A stretch of 41,858 nt of DNA, from assembly GCA_004293285.1 (NCBI GenBank), contig RDYF01000022.1, forward strand, positions 1-41,858, given 5' to 3'. A program made the position numbers and the translations under genes. The notes under the pieces were generated by a model. It was not told the origin of the DNA, searched no databases, and saw only the letters and a list, made by a program, of their open reading frames with translations. Source of the DNA: Verrucomicrobiota bacterium (GTDB lineage: Bacteria; Verrucomicrobiota; Verrucomicrobiia; Verrucomicrobiales; Akkermansiaceae). Below, one piece after another: positions 5,605 through 14,549 of this stretch. Numbering within the stretch: position 1 is the first letter of the stretch; each line of letters begins with the position of its first letter.

Positions 5605-7917
5605 ATGACTTTTTTTGATTTTTTACGCATGAAAAGCTACCGTCACATCCCGATTCGCGATCTTTCCGGTGAGGAACTGAAAGCCCTTAGTGATTCCATG
5701 AAGCTCTCGCTCTCGCGCGAGGATATGGAAGTGGTTCAGAGCATCTATCGCGAATGGGATCGCGAACCGACCGATGTGGAGATGGAGGTCATTGCGCAAA
5801 CGTGGAGTGAGCACTGCAAGCACCGGATATTTGCGGCGACGATCACTCACGAAACGCCATCGGGCACGGAGGAAATTCGCTCGCTTTTCAAAACGTTCAT
5901 CAAGCAACCCAGCGAACGCATCATGGAGAAAAAGCCCGGCTTTGTGTTGAGTTGCTTCCATGATAATGCAGGTTTCATCCGACTCGATGACACCAAGGCG
6001 GTGTGCTTGAAAGTGGAAACGCACAATCACCCTAGTGCCATCGAACCCTACGCAGGGGCGAATACGGGCATCGGCGGTGTGGTGCGGGACATTCTCGGTG
6101 CCGGCAAAGGCGCCAACCCGATTGCTAACGTCGATGTCTTTTGCTTCGGCGCGCCCGATACGAAGCAGGAGTCGATCAAAGGAAAAGACGTGATTCATCC
6201 GCTCGGCATCATGCGTGGTGTGGTGCGCGGCGTGCGCGATTATGGCAATCGCATGGGCATCCCGACGGTGAGCGGTGCGATTCAGTTCGACCCCACTTAC
6301 ATTTACAACCCGCTCGTTTACGCAGGCACGGCGGGGGTGATCGAGCACAAGTACATCGATAAAGCGATGCGACCTGGCTTGAAAATCATCGTCGTTGGCG
6401 GACGCACGGGTCGGGATGGACTCAAAGGTGCGACCTTTTCGTCGGCATCTCTCACTGGCGACAGCCACGTCGAAGACCAAAGTGCTGTGCAAATTGGCAA
6501 TCCGATCGAAGAGAAAAAAGCCGCCGACTTCATTTTGGCGGCGCGCGATCGGAATTTGATCGAGTTCATCACCGACTGTGGAGCAGGGGGCTTCAGTTCG
6601 GCAGCGGGGGAAATGCTCAGCGAAACGGGTGGCGAACTGTTCCTCGACAACGCACCACTGAAAGAGCCTGGTTTGGTCTCATGGCAAGTGTTCATTTCCG
6701 AGAGTCAAGAGCGCATGGTGCTTGCGGTTGAAGAATCCGCTTTGCCCGAACTGCAAGCCTTGGCCGATACTTTCCAAACGGAGTTGACGGTGCTCGGTCA
6801 CTCCGACGATACCGGCATTCTCAAAGTTTGGCATTTGGGCGAATTGGTTTGTGAGCTCGATAACTCCAAGCTCCACGACGCGCCCACACGTCAACTGCGC
6901 TCGCGTTTCCAAGGCAGCCCTGGCGCGACCGGTTTGGTTGGAAAAGACATCGATCTCGCCGCTTCGCTGCGCGCCATTTTGGCCGACTTCGCCGTTTGCT
7001 CGCGTGAGCCCATCATTCGGGAATACGATCACAAAGTCCAAGGAAACACCTTGCTCGAGCCGCTCGCTGGCGCCAAAGGTGATGCGCCGCAGGATGGTTC
7101 TGTGATTGCCATCGATGGCTCGTCAAAGGCCATGGCGCTGGGACTTTCCTTATTGCCCGAATGGGGCAAAACCGATCCTTGCGCGATGGGTCGTGCCAGC
7201 ATGGACGAAACCATGCGCTCCTTGGTCATCGTGGGTGCTGATCCCGATCAAATTGGTTTGCTCGACAACTTCTGCATGGGCAACCCGAACGATCCCGATG
7301 AATTGGGTCGACTGGTCGAGTGCGTGAAAGGCATTGCCGCCGCTGCTGAAGAATTTGAAGCACCATTCATTTCTGGTAAGGACTCGTTCTACAACTACTT
7401 CGAAACGGAAGATGGTCCCATCAACATTCCCGTGACCTTCCTTTGCAGCGGCATTGGCATCGTCGAAGATCAAAAACACGTCACCGGTTCGTCTCTGCGT
7501 CGCAACAATTCCGTGCTGTGTTTGCTCGGCGAAACCAAAGACGAAATGGGTGGATCGGTGTTTGCGCGTCATCACGGTCTTCAAGGCGCACTGGTGCCGC
7601 AGACCGATTGCGCGAAGAACTTGCAAGCCTATCGGAAATTCCATTCGGCTGTGGAAATCGATCTCGCTCGCTTCGGCGAATTGGCACCGGCAGTGGCTTT
7701 GTTCAGCGAATCCACCGGACGCATTTTGATCGAGGTCGAAGCAGCTCATCTCGATGCCGTGAAGCAGCATTTCGCCGATCAAGCGTTTGCTGTCATTGGC
7801 AAAGCCGTCGATCAGCATCAGGATGTGGTGGTGAGTCAGTCAGGCCAAGAACTGCTGCGTGAAAACATCAGCACGCTGAAGTCGGCTTGGAAACAGCGTT
7901 TGGCAGAGTTTTACTGA
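5605..7917 (+). CDS. purL: Phosphoribosylformylglycinamidine synthase subunit PurL
   Basis: The synthase subunit of FGAM synthetase, step 4 of purine synthesis, converting FGAR to FGAM with ATP and ammonia. At 770 residues it is the small PurL type, lacking a fused glutaminase domain, so separate PurS and PurQ are expected elsewhere. Visible features are AQTWSEHCKHRIF near residue 70, the ETHNHPSAIEPYAGANTG substrate/metal region near 140, DCGAGGFSSAAGEM near 330, and SGKDSFYNY near 590. The ATG at 5605 is the first; an ATG at 5629 giving MKSYRHIPIRDLSG is equally plausible because the eight residues before it are not conserved. Neither has a Shine-Dalgarno sequence. The gene ends 13 bases from the convergent miaA. 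Confidence 0.97.
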   Translation: MTFFDFLRMKSYRHIPIRDLSGEELKALSDSMKLSLSREDMEVVQSIYREWDREPTDVEMEVIAQTWSEHCKHRIFAATITHETPSGTEEIRSLFKTFIKQPSERIMEKKPGFVLSCFHDNAGFIRLDDTKAVCLKVETHNHPSAIEPYAGANTGIGGVVRDILGAGKGANPIANVDVFCFGAPDTKQESIKGKDVIHPLGIMRGVVRGVRDYGNRMGIPTVSGAIQFDPTYIYNPLVYAGTAGVIEHKYIDKAMRPGLKIIVVGGRTGRDGLKGATFSSASLTGDSHVEDQSAVQIGNPIEEKKAADFILAARDRNLIEFITDCGAGGFSSAAGEMLSETGGELFLDNAPLKEPGLVSWQVFISESQERMVLAVEESALPELQALADTFQTELTVLGHSDDTGILKVWHLGELVCELDNSKLHDAPTRQLRSRFQGSPGATGLVGKDIDLAASLRAILADFAVCSREPIIREYDHKVQGNTLLEPLAGAKGDAPQDGSVIAIDGSSKAMALGLSLLPEWGKTDPCAMGRASMDETMRSLVIVGADPDQIGLLDNFCMGNPNDPDELGRLVECVKGIAAAAEEFEAPFISGKDSFYNYFETEDGPINIPVTFLCSGIGIVEDQKHVTGSSLRRNNSVLCLLGETKDEMGGSVFARHHGLQGALVPQTDCAKNLQAYRKFHSAVEIDLARFGELAPAVALFSESTGRILIEVEAAHLDAVKQHFADQAFAVIGKAVDQHQDVVVSQSGQELLRENISTLKSAWKQRLAEFY

Positions 7918-7930
7918 GACCTGCCGCGGT

Positions 7931-8824
7931 TCACGACTGCATGATTCGACGAAAAGTGGCCACATCCTCGGCTGGAACGATGGGTGTGAGCCACTTTTCT
8001 CGTTGAAACCAAGTAATCTGTCGCTTGGCGTATTGACGGGTCGCCTGGAGAATCAACTCTTCGCATCGGGCGAGATCGACCTTGCCATCGAGATACTCCA
8101 AGATCTGTTCAATGCCAATCGCTTTGCGGCATGTGGCGGAAAAGCGATCCCGCAAGGCCGCTACTTGATCGATGGCTCCCATCGAAAGCATGTGCTTGGT
8201 GCGCAGAGCGATGCGTTGGTGGAGGGTTGGACGCGGAATCTCCAAAACCGCACCGCGCAGCGCAGCAACGCACTCCGCCTGTACGTGTTCCCATTGCTGG
8301 CGTTGCTCCGAAACAGGTCGTCCGCTGAGGCGGAAAATTTCCACGGCGCGACTGACATATCGACGGTTTTGTCGATTGATTTGCGCCGCCTCTCGCGGGT
8401 CGACCTTTTCCAATTCTGCTACCAACTCCTCCAGTGACAAAGCGTCCAATTCCGCACGCAACGCGGCATCGCCTGCAGGCAAGGGCGAGGGACCATGAGT
8501 GAGAAACTTCAGATAGAGTCCTGAGCCGCCTGTCACGATGGGGATTTTTCCTCGCGAGAGGATATCTCGAATCACCGACTGTGCCATTTCCCGATAGCGT
8601 TCTGCATCGCACGATTCGGTCGACGAAAGAACGCCGTAAAGATGATGAGGAACTTGATCCTGCTCTTCCCGCGAAGGGGCAGCTGTGATCAAGTCGAGAC
8701 CGCGATAGAGCTGATAGGCATCGGCATTGACAATTTCGCCGCCGCATTCCTTTGCCCAATGGAGAGCAAGTGCCGATTTGCCGCTAGCGGTCGGGCCACA
8801 GAGGAAAAAAGGTCGGAGTTCCAT
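7931..8824 (-). CDS. miaA: tRNA dimethylallyltransferase
   Basis: MiaA transfers a dimethylallyl group from DMAPP to N6 of A37 in tRNAs reading UNN codons. The 297-residue length is typical. The P-loop GPTASGKS is at residues 10-17, followed by the NADAYQLYRGLDLITAAPS segment with the conserved catalytic Asp and DMAPP/tRNA contacts. VTGGSGLYLKFL is near residue 100, and the C-terminal RQYAKRQITWFQRE completes the family signature. It starts 8 bases after ymdB and is the last gene of a recJ-ymdB-miaA run. The DMAPP substrate comes from the pathway that includes ispD in this window. Confidence 0.97.
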   Translation of the reverse strand: MELRPFFLCGPTASGKSALALHWAKECGGEIVNADAYQLYRGLDLITAAPSREEQDQVPHHLYGVLSSTESCDAERYREMAQSVIRDILSRGKIPIVTGGSGLYLKFLTHGPSPLPAGDAALRAELDALSLEELVAELEKVDPREAAQINRQNRRYVSRAVEIFRLSGRPVSEQRQQWEHVQAECVAALRGAVLEIPRPTLHQRIALRTKHMLSMGAIDQVAALRDRFSATCRKAIGIEQILEYLDGKVDLARCEELILQATRQYAKRQITWFQREKWLTPIVPAEDVATFRRIMQS

Positions 8825-8832
8825 GAGAAAAC

Positions 8833-9606
8833 TTACGAAAAATGGCTATAAAGCTGATTGAATCGTGAAAATTCCAAGGCTTTTCCAGATTCGCAATCGA
8901 CTTCCACAATCGCTCCACAAAGTCGTACGGGGCCTTTGGCAATGGGAAAGCGCGTAGGCAATCCTGAGCGGAATCGCCAGACGACCGAATCGACCGCACG
9001 ACCGAGAACGGAGTCATCGGGTCCACACATGCCAGCATCGGTCAGATACGCCGTGCCGTGAGGCAGGATGGTGTCATCGGCCGTTTGCACGTGCGTGTGC
9101 GTTCCCACAACGGCGGAGACCTTGCCATCGAGCATGCGTCCCATGGCGATTTTCTCGCTGGTGGTTTCGGCATGAAAGTCCATGAAAACGACTTTGACCC
9201 CGAGCTCAAAAGGATTCTCGAGGGGCGGTTGCATGAACGAGCGACCTTGCGCCTGCATGACTGCGACTTTGCCCTTGGCGGTATCCAAAATCACCGAGCC
9301 AGCACCGGGGGTTCCTTTGGGGTAATTGCCGGGACGAAGAAGTCGTGGCTCTGTCGGAAAATGATGCACGATTTCCGCCTGATCCCAAACGTGATCGCCA
9401 GTAGTGATGACAGCTGCGCCAGCGCGCAACAGGTCGATGGCGATTTTGGGAGTAATGCCGCGGCCAGCCGCAGAGTTTTCGCCATTCACAATGACAAAGT
9501 CGATGCGGTGATCACGGCGAATTTCAGGCAAGTGTTGCTGCACTGCCTTGCGGCCGGGCTCGCCGACAATGTCGCCGAGGAAAAGAATGCGAATGGTATC
9601 AGACAT
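8833..9606 (-). CDS. ymdB: YmdB-family metallophosphoesterase
   Basis: A 257-residue protein of the TIGR00282/YmdB family, cytosolic calcineurin-like phosphodiesterases acting on 2',3'-cyclic nucleotides in Bacillus. Metal-binding motifs are present in order: GDIVG at about 11, NGENSAAG at about 41, TGDHVWD at about 69 (the Asn-His of most phosphatases is Asp-His here), MDFHAE at about 140, and GTHTHVQTADD at about 168. Length matches the family. It sits between recJ and miaA. The recJ open frame runs 121 bases into this gene in another frame, but with recJ's apparent frameshift corrected the genes are 46 bases apart. Confidence 0.92.
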   Translation of the reverse strand: MSDTIRILFLGDIVGEPGRKAVQQHLPEIRRDHRIDFVIVNGENSAAGRGITPKIAIDLLRAGAAVITTGDHVWDQAEIVHHFPTEPRLLRPGNYPKGTPGAGSVILDTAKGKVAVMQAQGRSFMQPPLENPFELGVKVVFMDFHAETTSEKIAMGRMLDGKVSAVVGTHTHVQTADDTILPHGTAYLTDAGMCGPDDSVLGRAVDSVVWRFRSGLPTRFPIAKGPVRLCGAIVEVDCESGKALEFSRFNQLYSHFS

Positions 9607-11330
9607 GAGGTAAAAAAAGAGACAGAAGAAAAAGGAAAAACGACGCGAGACATTAGCTCACATCGGGTCGCGCAGCGCGGACATCGGTGATTATTGCGAT
9701 CAATGGTGAAAGCAATGTCCCAAGGAGGATCGGGGAGTTGTCGTTCACCGCCATTAAAAAACATCGCCGATTGCTCGTTGAGGCCATTTTTTCCTTGGCG
9801 TAAAAACAATCGCAAATGCTTGTTTTTCAGATGCATGGGCGGGCGACTCAGAAACACATTGCGGGCGAAAAACACGGGTTGCGGATTGCCACTGCCGAAA
9901 GGCTGAAGAAGCTCGTAAGACTTGAGGAAGTCCAGTGAGAGCCAATCAAAGCTGAGCTCGGCATCCAAGTAAATCTTCGGCATCCTTTGCTCGATGGTGG
10001 TGTGGCGCAGCACATGCTCGGCAAAACTCTGGCGGAAGGCATCGAGCTGTGACTCGTCGATCGAAATGCCCGCAGCCATTTCATGACCACCTCCCGCTAC
10101 GAGCAGAGAACGACATTCTTCAATCGCAGCTACCAGCGAAACTCCCGGGATCGAGCGCCCTGAGCCCTTGCCCATACCTTGTTCATCGATCGAGATGATG
10201 AAGGTCGGTCGATGATACTGACGCATCAAACGCGACGCCACAATGCCGACCACACCCGGATGCCAATCGCGCGAACCGAGCACAATGACGGGATCGTGTT
10301 CGTAGTCTTTCATCATCGCCAGAGCCTCACGGCGCATGCGTTCTTCCAGATTTTGTCGTTCGCGATTGAAATCATCAAGAATCGCCGCAAGTTCCTGCGC
10401 TTCTGTTTGATCTTGTGTGAGCAAGGTGGCGAGCGCCATTTCGGGCTGATCCATGCGCCCCGCAGCATTGAGTCGGGGACCGATGCGGAATCCGACATCC
10501 ATCGAGCTGGCATTGCCATTCATGCCGACGGCTTTTTGCAGCGCGAGCAAGCCGAGATTTTTGCTTTGCGGCAAGCGCTTCAATCCATGGCGAACGATCA
10601 GTCGATTCTCGCCAATCATCGGCACAATGTCCGCAATGGTGGCAACACTGACGCGATCGAGAAAATCCTTTAAATCAAAATTTTCGATTGGACGCGTTTT
10701 GAGCATGGCGTGAATCACCTTAAAACAAACCCCTGCGGCGCAGAGATAGGGGAAATCACTGCCACATTTGGGATTCACCAAGGCCACACAAGGCGGTCGA
10801 CCGCGCAAGCCTGGTTCGTGGTGATCGAGAACAATCACATCCACACCGCGTTCTTGCAGCGCCGCGATTTCATCGACTGAGCTCGTGCCACAATCGACCG
10901 CAATCAAAAGATCCGGCAGAGTCAATTCGCGCTCAAAGCGTTCCAGCGCTGCCATGCTCAAGCCGTAGCCTTCCGAGCTGCGTTGTGGGACGAAAAATTT
11001 CGCTTCCACGCCGTATTTTTTCAACGCGTCATAAATCACCGAAATCGAGGTGACGCCATCGACATCATAATCGCCGAAAATGCCAACCGTCTGGCCTTGA
11101 TCGATCGCTTGAAACAAGCGCGCCACGGCGAGGTCCATTTCTGGCAACAAAAAAGGATCCGACAAATCCTTCAATTTCGGATCGAGAAAACGATCCAAGG
11201 CATCGGCAGCGGCAATGTTGCGCTGCTGTACCAAATGTGCCAAAATGGCAGGAAAGTCCTTGGAGTGGTCATTTTCATCCATCTGAAATGACTCACCTCG
11301 CAAAATCCATTCTACCTCTGCCAATCGCAT
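9486..11330 (-). CDS. recJ: Single-stranded-DNA exonuclease RecJ, probably frameshifted near the 3' end
   Basis: RecJ degrades single-stranded DNA 5' to 3' in recombination and mismatch repair. The DHH catalytic core is intact: GIFGDYDVDG at 83-92, AVDCG at 144-148, VLDHHEPG at 167-174. The DHHA1 domain shows GSGRSIPG at 389-396 and VAGGGHEMAAG at 411-421; an OB-like domain follows from about 450. Homology ends at DIAFTIDRN (538-546). The remaining 68 residues are cysteine-rich, then hydrophobic, unlike RecJ, and overlap ymdB. A +1 shift there gives ITDVRAARPDVS and a stop at 9653-9655, a RecJ-like ending 46 bases before ymdB. So this is a real frameshift, a small deletion, or a sequencing error. 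The nuclease core is unaffected. Confidence 0.92.
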   Translation of the reverse strand: MRLAEVEWILRGESFQMDENDHSKDFPAILAHLVQQRNIAAADALDRFLDPKLKDLSDPFLLPEMDLAVARLFQAIDQGQTVGIFGDYDVDGVTSISVIYDALKKYGVEAKFFVPQRSSEGYGLSMAALERFERELTLPDLLIAVDCGTSSVDEIAALQERGVDVIVLDHHEPGLRGRPPCVALVNPKCGSDFPYLCAAGVCFKVIHAMLKTRPIENFDLKDFLDRVSVATIADIVPMIGENRLIVRHGLKRLPQSKNLGLLALQKAVGMNGNASSMDVGFRIGPRLNAAGRMDQPEMALATLLTQDQTEAQELAAILDDFNRERQNLEERMRREALAMMKDYEHDPVIVLGSRDWHPGVVGIVASRLMRQYHRPTFIISIDEQGMGKGSGRSIPGVSLVAAIEECRSLLVAGGGHEMAAGISIDESQLDAFRQSFAEHVLRHTTIEQRMPKIYLDAELSFDWLSLDFLKSYELLQPFGSGNPQPVFFARNVFLSRPPMHLKNKHLRLFLRQGKNGLNEQSAMFFNGGERQLPDPPWDIAFTIDRNNHRCPRCATRCELMSRVVFPFSSVSFFTSCLIPFAFFSSATLSASPAARQCSNTCLKFAVITASTLSL

Positions 11331-11354
11331 CTGAAGCAGCTTAGGTCAGGAATC

Positions 11355-11388
11355 TGGCACTGACAAGCGTTGATCGATCGCAGTGCCA
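11355..11388. repeat. Inverted repeat between pheA and recJ
   Basis: TGGCACTG (11355-11362) and CAGTGCCA (11381-11388) are perfect 8-base arms separated by 18 bases. It lies just before recJ and abuts the T tract of the pheA terminator. It may be a second hairpin of that terminator or an operator for recJ. Confidence 0.5.
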
Positions 11389-11419
11389 AAAAACCTTTGC
11401 GATTCTTCTGTTGCAAAGG
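11388..11419 (-). terminator. Rho-independent terminator after pheA
   Basis: On the minus strand CCTTTGC (11419-11413) pairs with GCAAAGG (11400-11394) across a 12-base loop and is followed by six T (11393-11388). It begins immediately after the pheA stop and separates scpB-pheA from recJ-ymdB-miaA. The loop is long, so strength is uncertain. Confidence 0.65.
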
Positions 11420-11420
11420 C

Positions 11421-12491
11421 TCACTCCGTGACATCGGGGTAAGATCCCAGCAATTTCACGAGGGAACAATGCTGACGCAACTCCTGCAATGCGTGCGCAA
11501 CCTTCTCATCCTCGCAGTGTCCGGCAAGATCGACGTAAAAAATGTATTCCCAATCCTTTTGTTTGGAGGGTCGGGATTCGATTTTCGACAAGTTGATCTG
11601 AAATTGGTCAAAGGACTGCAAAGCACTCACAAGCGCGCCCGGTTTGTCCTGGATCGAGAACAAAATCGAGGTGCGATCATTCCCCGTAGGCGGGCAGGTT
11701 TTTTCGCCGATGACCAAAAACCGAGTGGTGTTGGTGGCGCGATCTTGGATCGAAGTTTCGAGAATCGTGAGTCCGTGAATTTCGGCAGCAAGCGCGCCAC
11801 CGAGAGCGGCGGCGCCGTGATCCGCATATTCCAAGGCGAGCTTTGCCGCCTTCGTGGTAGAAGAAACCTCGACCAGATCGGCTTCGGGGAAATTTTTCAG
11901 AATCCAATGACGGCATTGGCCAAAGACCTGAGGATGCGAATACAGCGTGCGAATTTTCTCGCGGGGAATGGCGGCCATCAGGTTGTTTTCGATGCGCAGC
12001 AATATCTGAGCGCAAATGTGCAACGGCGAATCCACAAACAAGTCCAGGGTGTGAGAAACAGCTCCTTCCGTGGAATTTTCGATGGGGACCACGCCGTAGT
12101 CAGCCCGACGTCGGGCAACTTGATCAAAGACATCGGCGAAGTTCGGTTGTGAGGCATACTCAACCGAATGGCCGAATTTTTTGATTGCCGCTTGATGCGT
12201 CCATGTTCCCTCGGGTCCGAGGTAAGCAATTTTGAGATCGTCCTCCAAGGCCAAGGCGGCCGACATGATTTCTCGGTAAATGGCGAGAATCGACTTATCG
12301 GGCAATCGACCTTGATTTTTTTCTAACAGCTTTTTCAACAAAGCGTCCTCGCGTTCGGGTGCGTAGATTTGCAATCCTTCCTTCTTCTTGATCACGCCCA
12401 CCTCGTGGACGAGCTCAGCACGCTGGGAAAGGAGGTCCATCAGTGCCGAATCGACGGCATCAATTTTTTTTCGTATATCTTCTAGGCTCAC
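11421..12491 (-). CDS. pheA: Chorismate mutase / prephenate dehydratase (P-protein)
   Basis: A bifunctional phenylalanine biosynthesis enzyme, chorismate to prephenate to phenylpyruvate. The N-terminal 90 residues are an AroQ chorismate mutase (IRKKIDAVD, ALLSQRAELVHEVGVIKK-like helix). The prephenate dehydratase domain begins at IAYLGPEGTWTHQAA (about 88) and includes VVPIENSTEGAV and DRATNTTRFLVIG. The C-terminal ACT domain has KPGALVSAL and ESRPSK, the phenylalanine-binding signatures for feedback inhibition. Length (356) is typical. It starts with GTG overlapping the scpB stop (GTGA, four bases), indicating translational coupling, and is followed by a terminator. Confidence 0.97.
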   Translation of the reverse strand: MSLEDIRKKIDAVDSALMDLLSQRAELVHEVGVIKKKEGLQIYAPEREDALLKKLLEKNQGRLPDKSILAIYREIMSAALALEDDLKIAYLGPEGTWTHQAAIKKFGHSVEYASQPNFADVFDQVARRRADYGVVPIENSTEGAVSHTLDLFVDSPLHICAQILLRIENNLMAAIPREKIRTLYSHPQVFGQCRHWILKNFPEADLVEVSSTTKAAKLALEYADHGAAALGGALAAEIHGLTILETSIQDRATNTTRFLVIGEKTCPPTGNDRTSILFSIQDKPGALVSALQSFDQFQINLSKIESRPSKQKDWEYIFYVDLAGHCEDEKVAHALQELRQHCSLVKLLGSYPDVTE

Positions 12492-13222
12492 GGTGATTCA
12501 GGTGCAGGATTTTCCTCGGGGGCGGCAGTTGTTTCCCATTCGGGAGAAGTGGGGGCAGGAGCGAGAGGCAATTGTTGCACCTGCTCTGCGGTTTCTGCGG
12601 CGGGTTCTGGCAATTTCACCTTGCGCAGTTCCGCGGCATTCGGCAGGTCGTCGATGTTGCGAATGCCGAAATGCTCGTAAAAAAGTTCCGTCGTCTCGTA
12701 AAGCAAAGGGCGACCCGGTAGATCGGCGCGTCCGCCAATGCGCACCAAATCGCGATCCAGCAGCTTCTGCAGCATGCCATCGCAAGAAACACCGCGCACC
12801 GCTTCAATCGCAGCTTTGGTGATGGGTTGACGGTAAGCGACAATCGCCAAAGTTTCCATAGCCGGGCCGCTGAGACGCTCGGGCTTGCGACCAGGGAATA
12901 GTTGTCGGACAAAGTCCCCAAATTGCGGCGATGTATAAAACTTCCAACCCTTCGCGCGCTCTTGCAGAGAAAACGATCGACCACTGGTGGCGTATGATTC
13001 ATTCAGCGAGCCAATCGCCGCCAACACCTCGGCGCTACTGACGGTGGCAAGAGCAGAAAGCCACAAAGGCAAGGCCTCTGGGGCATCGCCTTCATCGCAC
13101 TCGCGCTGAAAAACATCCTCCGCCTCCGCCACGCGTGCTCGCACCAAACGGGCCAATTCTTCGGCGCTCAGTGGCTCACTAGAGGCAATGAGGAGGGCTT
13201 CTACGATTAAGGGCAAATCCAT
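12488..13222 (-). CDS. scpB: Segregation and condensation protein B
   Basis: ScpB is the paired winged-helix (kleisin-interacting) subunit of the SMC-ScpAB condensin. The N-terminus LPLIVEALLIASSEPLSAEELA and the second winged helix with SGPAMETLAIVAYRQPITKAAIEAVRGV are diagnostic. It ends in a proline/glutamate-rich tail of about 50 residues. The start at 13222 (MDLPLIVEALL) is preferred over the frame's upstream extension to 13270, which lacks family similarity. The usual partner scpA is not adjacent, being either off the window or elsewhere; the downstream neighbour is pheA, overlapping by four bases. Confidence 0.95.
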   Translation of the reverse strand: MDLPLIVEALLIASSEPLSAEELARLVRARVAEAEDVFQRECDEGDAPEALPLWLSALATVSSAEVLAAIGSLNESYATSGRSFSLQERAKGWKFYTSPQFGDFVRQLFPGRKPERLSGPAMETLAIVAYRQPITKAAIEAVRGVSCDGMLQKLLDRDLVRIGGRADLPGRPLLYETTELFYEHFGIRNIDDLPNAAELRKVKLPEPAAETAEQVQQLPLAPAPTSPEWETTAAPEENPAPESP

Positions 13223-13407
13223 ACTTCGGGGCAACACTAGGAATCTTCTGAGCAAGGTGCAAGCATGCAAATGCGACCTTCTTCACTGCGGAAGAATTAT
13301 TTTGCCAAAATTGCACTTTTCCCTTGCAGAATCACGACGTCACCGCTATCCACTCTCGCCCTTACGCATTGGTTTTGCGTGAGACCAATCATCCAACTGA
13401 TACGATC

Positions 13408-14334
13408 ATGGCTGCCAAAAAAGCTGCAAAGACTCCACCGGCCTCGGTGGCAAAGAAATCATCGAAGACTCAAGCAGCGGCAGTTCCTGCAAAGAAGACT
13501 GCTGCCAACAAAGCTGCGAAAAAGGCTGCTGTTGCGAAAGCACCAGTGAAAAAAGCGCCAGCTCCTGTGGTCAAAAAAGCGACAGCCCCTGCGGCGAAAC
13601 AAGCCTCTGCTCCGACAAAGGCAAAACCGCAGGCTGAACCGAAGAAGGCAGCTGTTCCATCGAAGCAGCCAGCGAAACCTGATCCCAAGCCTTTGGCCAA
13701 TACCGCAGCGCCGAAGACCGTGGTCACCAAAGCTGTCGAACCAGTCGTTGCGCCGAAAGCCAAAACGACCGCTCCCGCTGCACAAAAGAAATTCACTCCG
13801 CCACCCGCGAAGCAGACGTTTTCGCCCGACACCATCATTGTCGAACCCATCACCGACCCGAAATTTCTCGCTTTCACGCAAAAGCAAAAGCAACGATTGT
13901 TGGATCTACGCGATGAAATTGTCGATGCCATGACGGGTTCGGCGCGCGAAGCCATTCGCAGTTCTCCTGAAGGCAGCGAGGCCTCGGGAAGCGGCATGCA
14001 CCAAGGCGACGCAGGCAGCGATGCCTACGACCGCGACTTCGCGCTTAGCGTGCTAGCCAAGGACCAGGATGCTTTGTATGAGATCGAAGAAGCCTTGTTG
14101 CGCATCAAAAAAGGCACCTATGGTCTGTGCGAAATGTCGGGCAAACCGATTCCCATTCCACGTCTTGAAGCGATCCCTTTCGCTCGTTTGACCGTCGACT
14201 GCCAAGCGCAGTGGGAGAAGGAATTTGGCACCAAGAAATTCCGTCCCAGCGGCAGCATTGGATTCAGCGGGGGAGGAATTTTTGACGAGGATGAAGATTC
14301 TGATACGATTTCGCTTGACGAAGATGAAGATTAA
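13408..14334 (+). CDS. DksA/TraR-family protein with a histone-H1-like N-terminal tail
   Basis: A 308-residue protein in two parts. Residues 1-140 are a low-complexity lysine/alanine/proline tail (AAKKAAK, KKTAANKAAKK) like bacterial histone-H1-like proteins, expected to be unstructured and to bind nucleic acid. Residues 150-275 are a DksA/TraR domain: a helix from about 155, an acidic turn with GSDAYDRDF at about 203-211, a second helix, then the zinc-finger region GTYGLCEMSGKPIPIPRLEAIP. The zinc finger has Cys241 and Cys265 only; the other two cysteines of the C4 site are Ser244 and Gln268. The C-terminus is acidic (DEDEDSDTISLDEDED). It likely acts on RNA polymerase or the nucleoid. The ATG at 13408 begins the lysine-rich tail. 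rpmG follows by 30 bases. Confidence 0.85.
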   Translation: MAAKKAAKTPPASVAKKSSKTQAAAVPAKKTAANKAAKKAAVAKAPVKKAPAPVVKKATAPAAKQASAPTKAKPQAEPKKAAVPSKQPAKPDPKPLANTAAPKTVVTKAVEPVVAPKAKTTAPAAQKKFTPPPAKQTFSPDTIIVEPITDPKFLAFTQKQKQRLLDLRDEIVDAMTGSAREAIRSSPEGSEASGSGMHQGDAGSDAYDRDFALSVLAKDQDALYEIEEALLRIKKGTYGLCEMSGKPIPIPRLEAIPFARLTVDCQAQWEKEFGTKKFRPSGSIGFSGGGIFDEDEDSDTISLDEDED

Positions 14335-14364
14335 TGTAGTTTCGCGCTCCCATCACTCTTAGCC

Positions 14365-14538
14365 ATGCCACGCGATATCATCATTCTCGAATGCACCGAA
14401 GCCAAAGCAGAAGGTAAACCAACTTCTCGCTACGTGACGACCCGTAACAAAAAGAGTCTCCGCACTCCTGGTCGTCTCGAAAAGGTGAAATTTAATCCTT
14501 TCCTTAAGCGCAGAACTCTTCATCGCGAACTCCGCTAA
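14365..14538 (+). CDS. rpmG: Large ribosomal subunit protein bL33
   Basis: A 57-residue ribosomal protein found by direct translation. It begins [13 protein letters not shown] and contains [11 protein letters not shown] and [14 protein letters not shown], the L33 signature, ending in HRELR. It has one cysteine instead of the four of the zinc-binding form, so it is a zinc-independent bL33. It lies 30 bases after the DksA-like gene and 11 before rpsR, without a Shine-Dalgarno sequence. Confidence 0.95.
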   Translation: MPRDIIILECTEAKAEGKPTSRYVTTRNKKSLRTPGRLEKVKFNPFLKRRTLHRELR

Positions 14539-14549
14539 TCTTAACGCAT

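Noticed and set aside
5623..6492. A 289-codon minus-strand frame inside purL, and a similar one at 7150-7818
   Set aside because: Both are shadows of the purL frame, with His/Arg-rich composition and no motifs.
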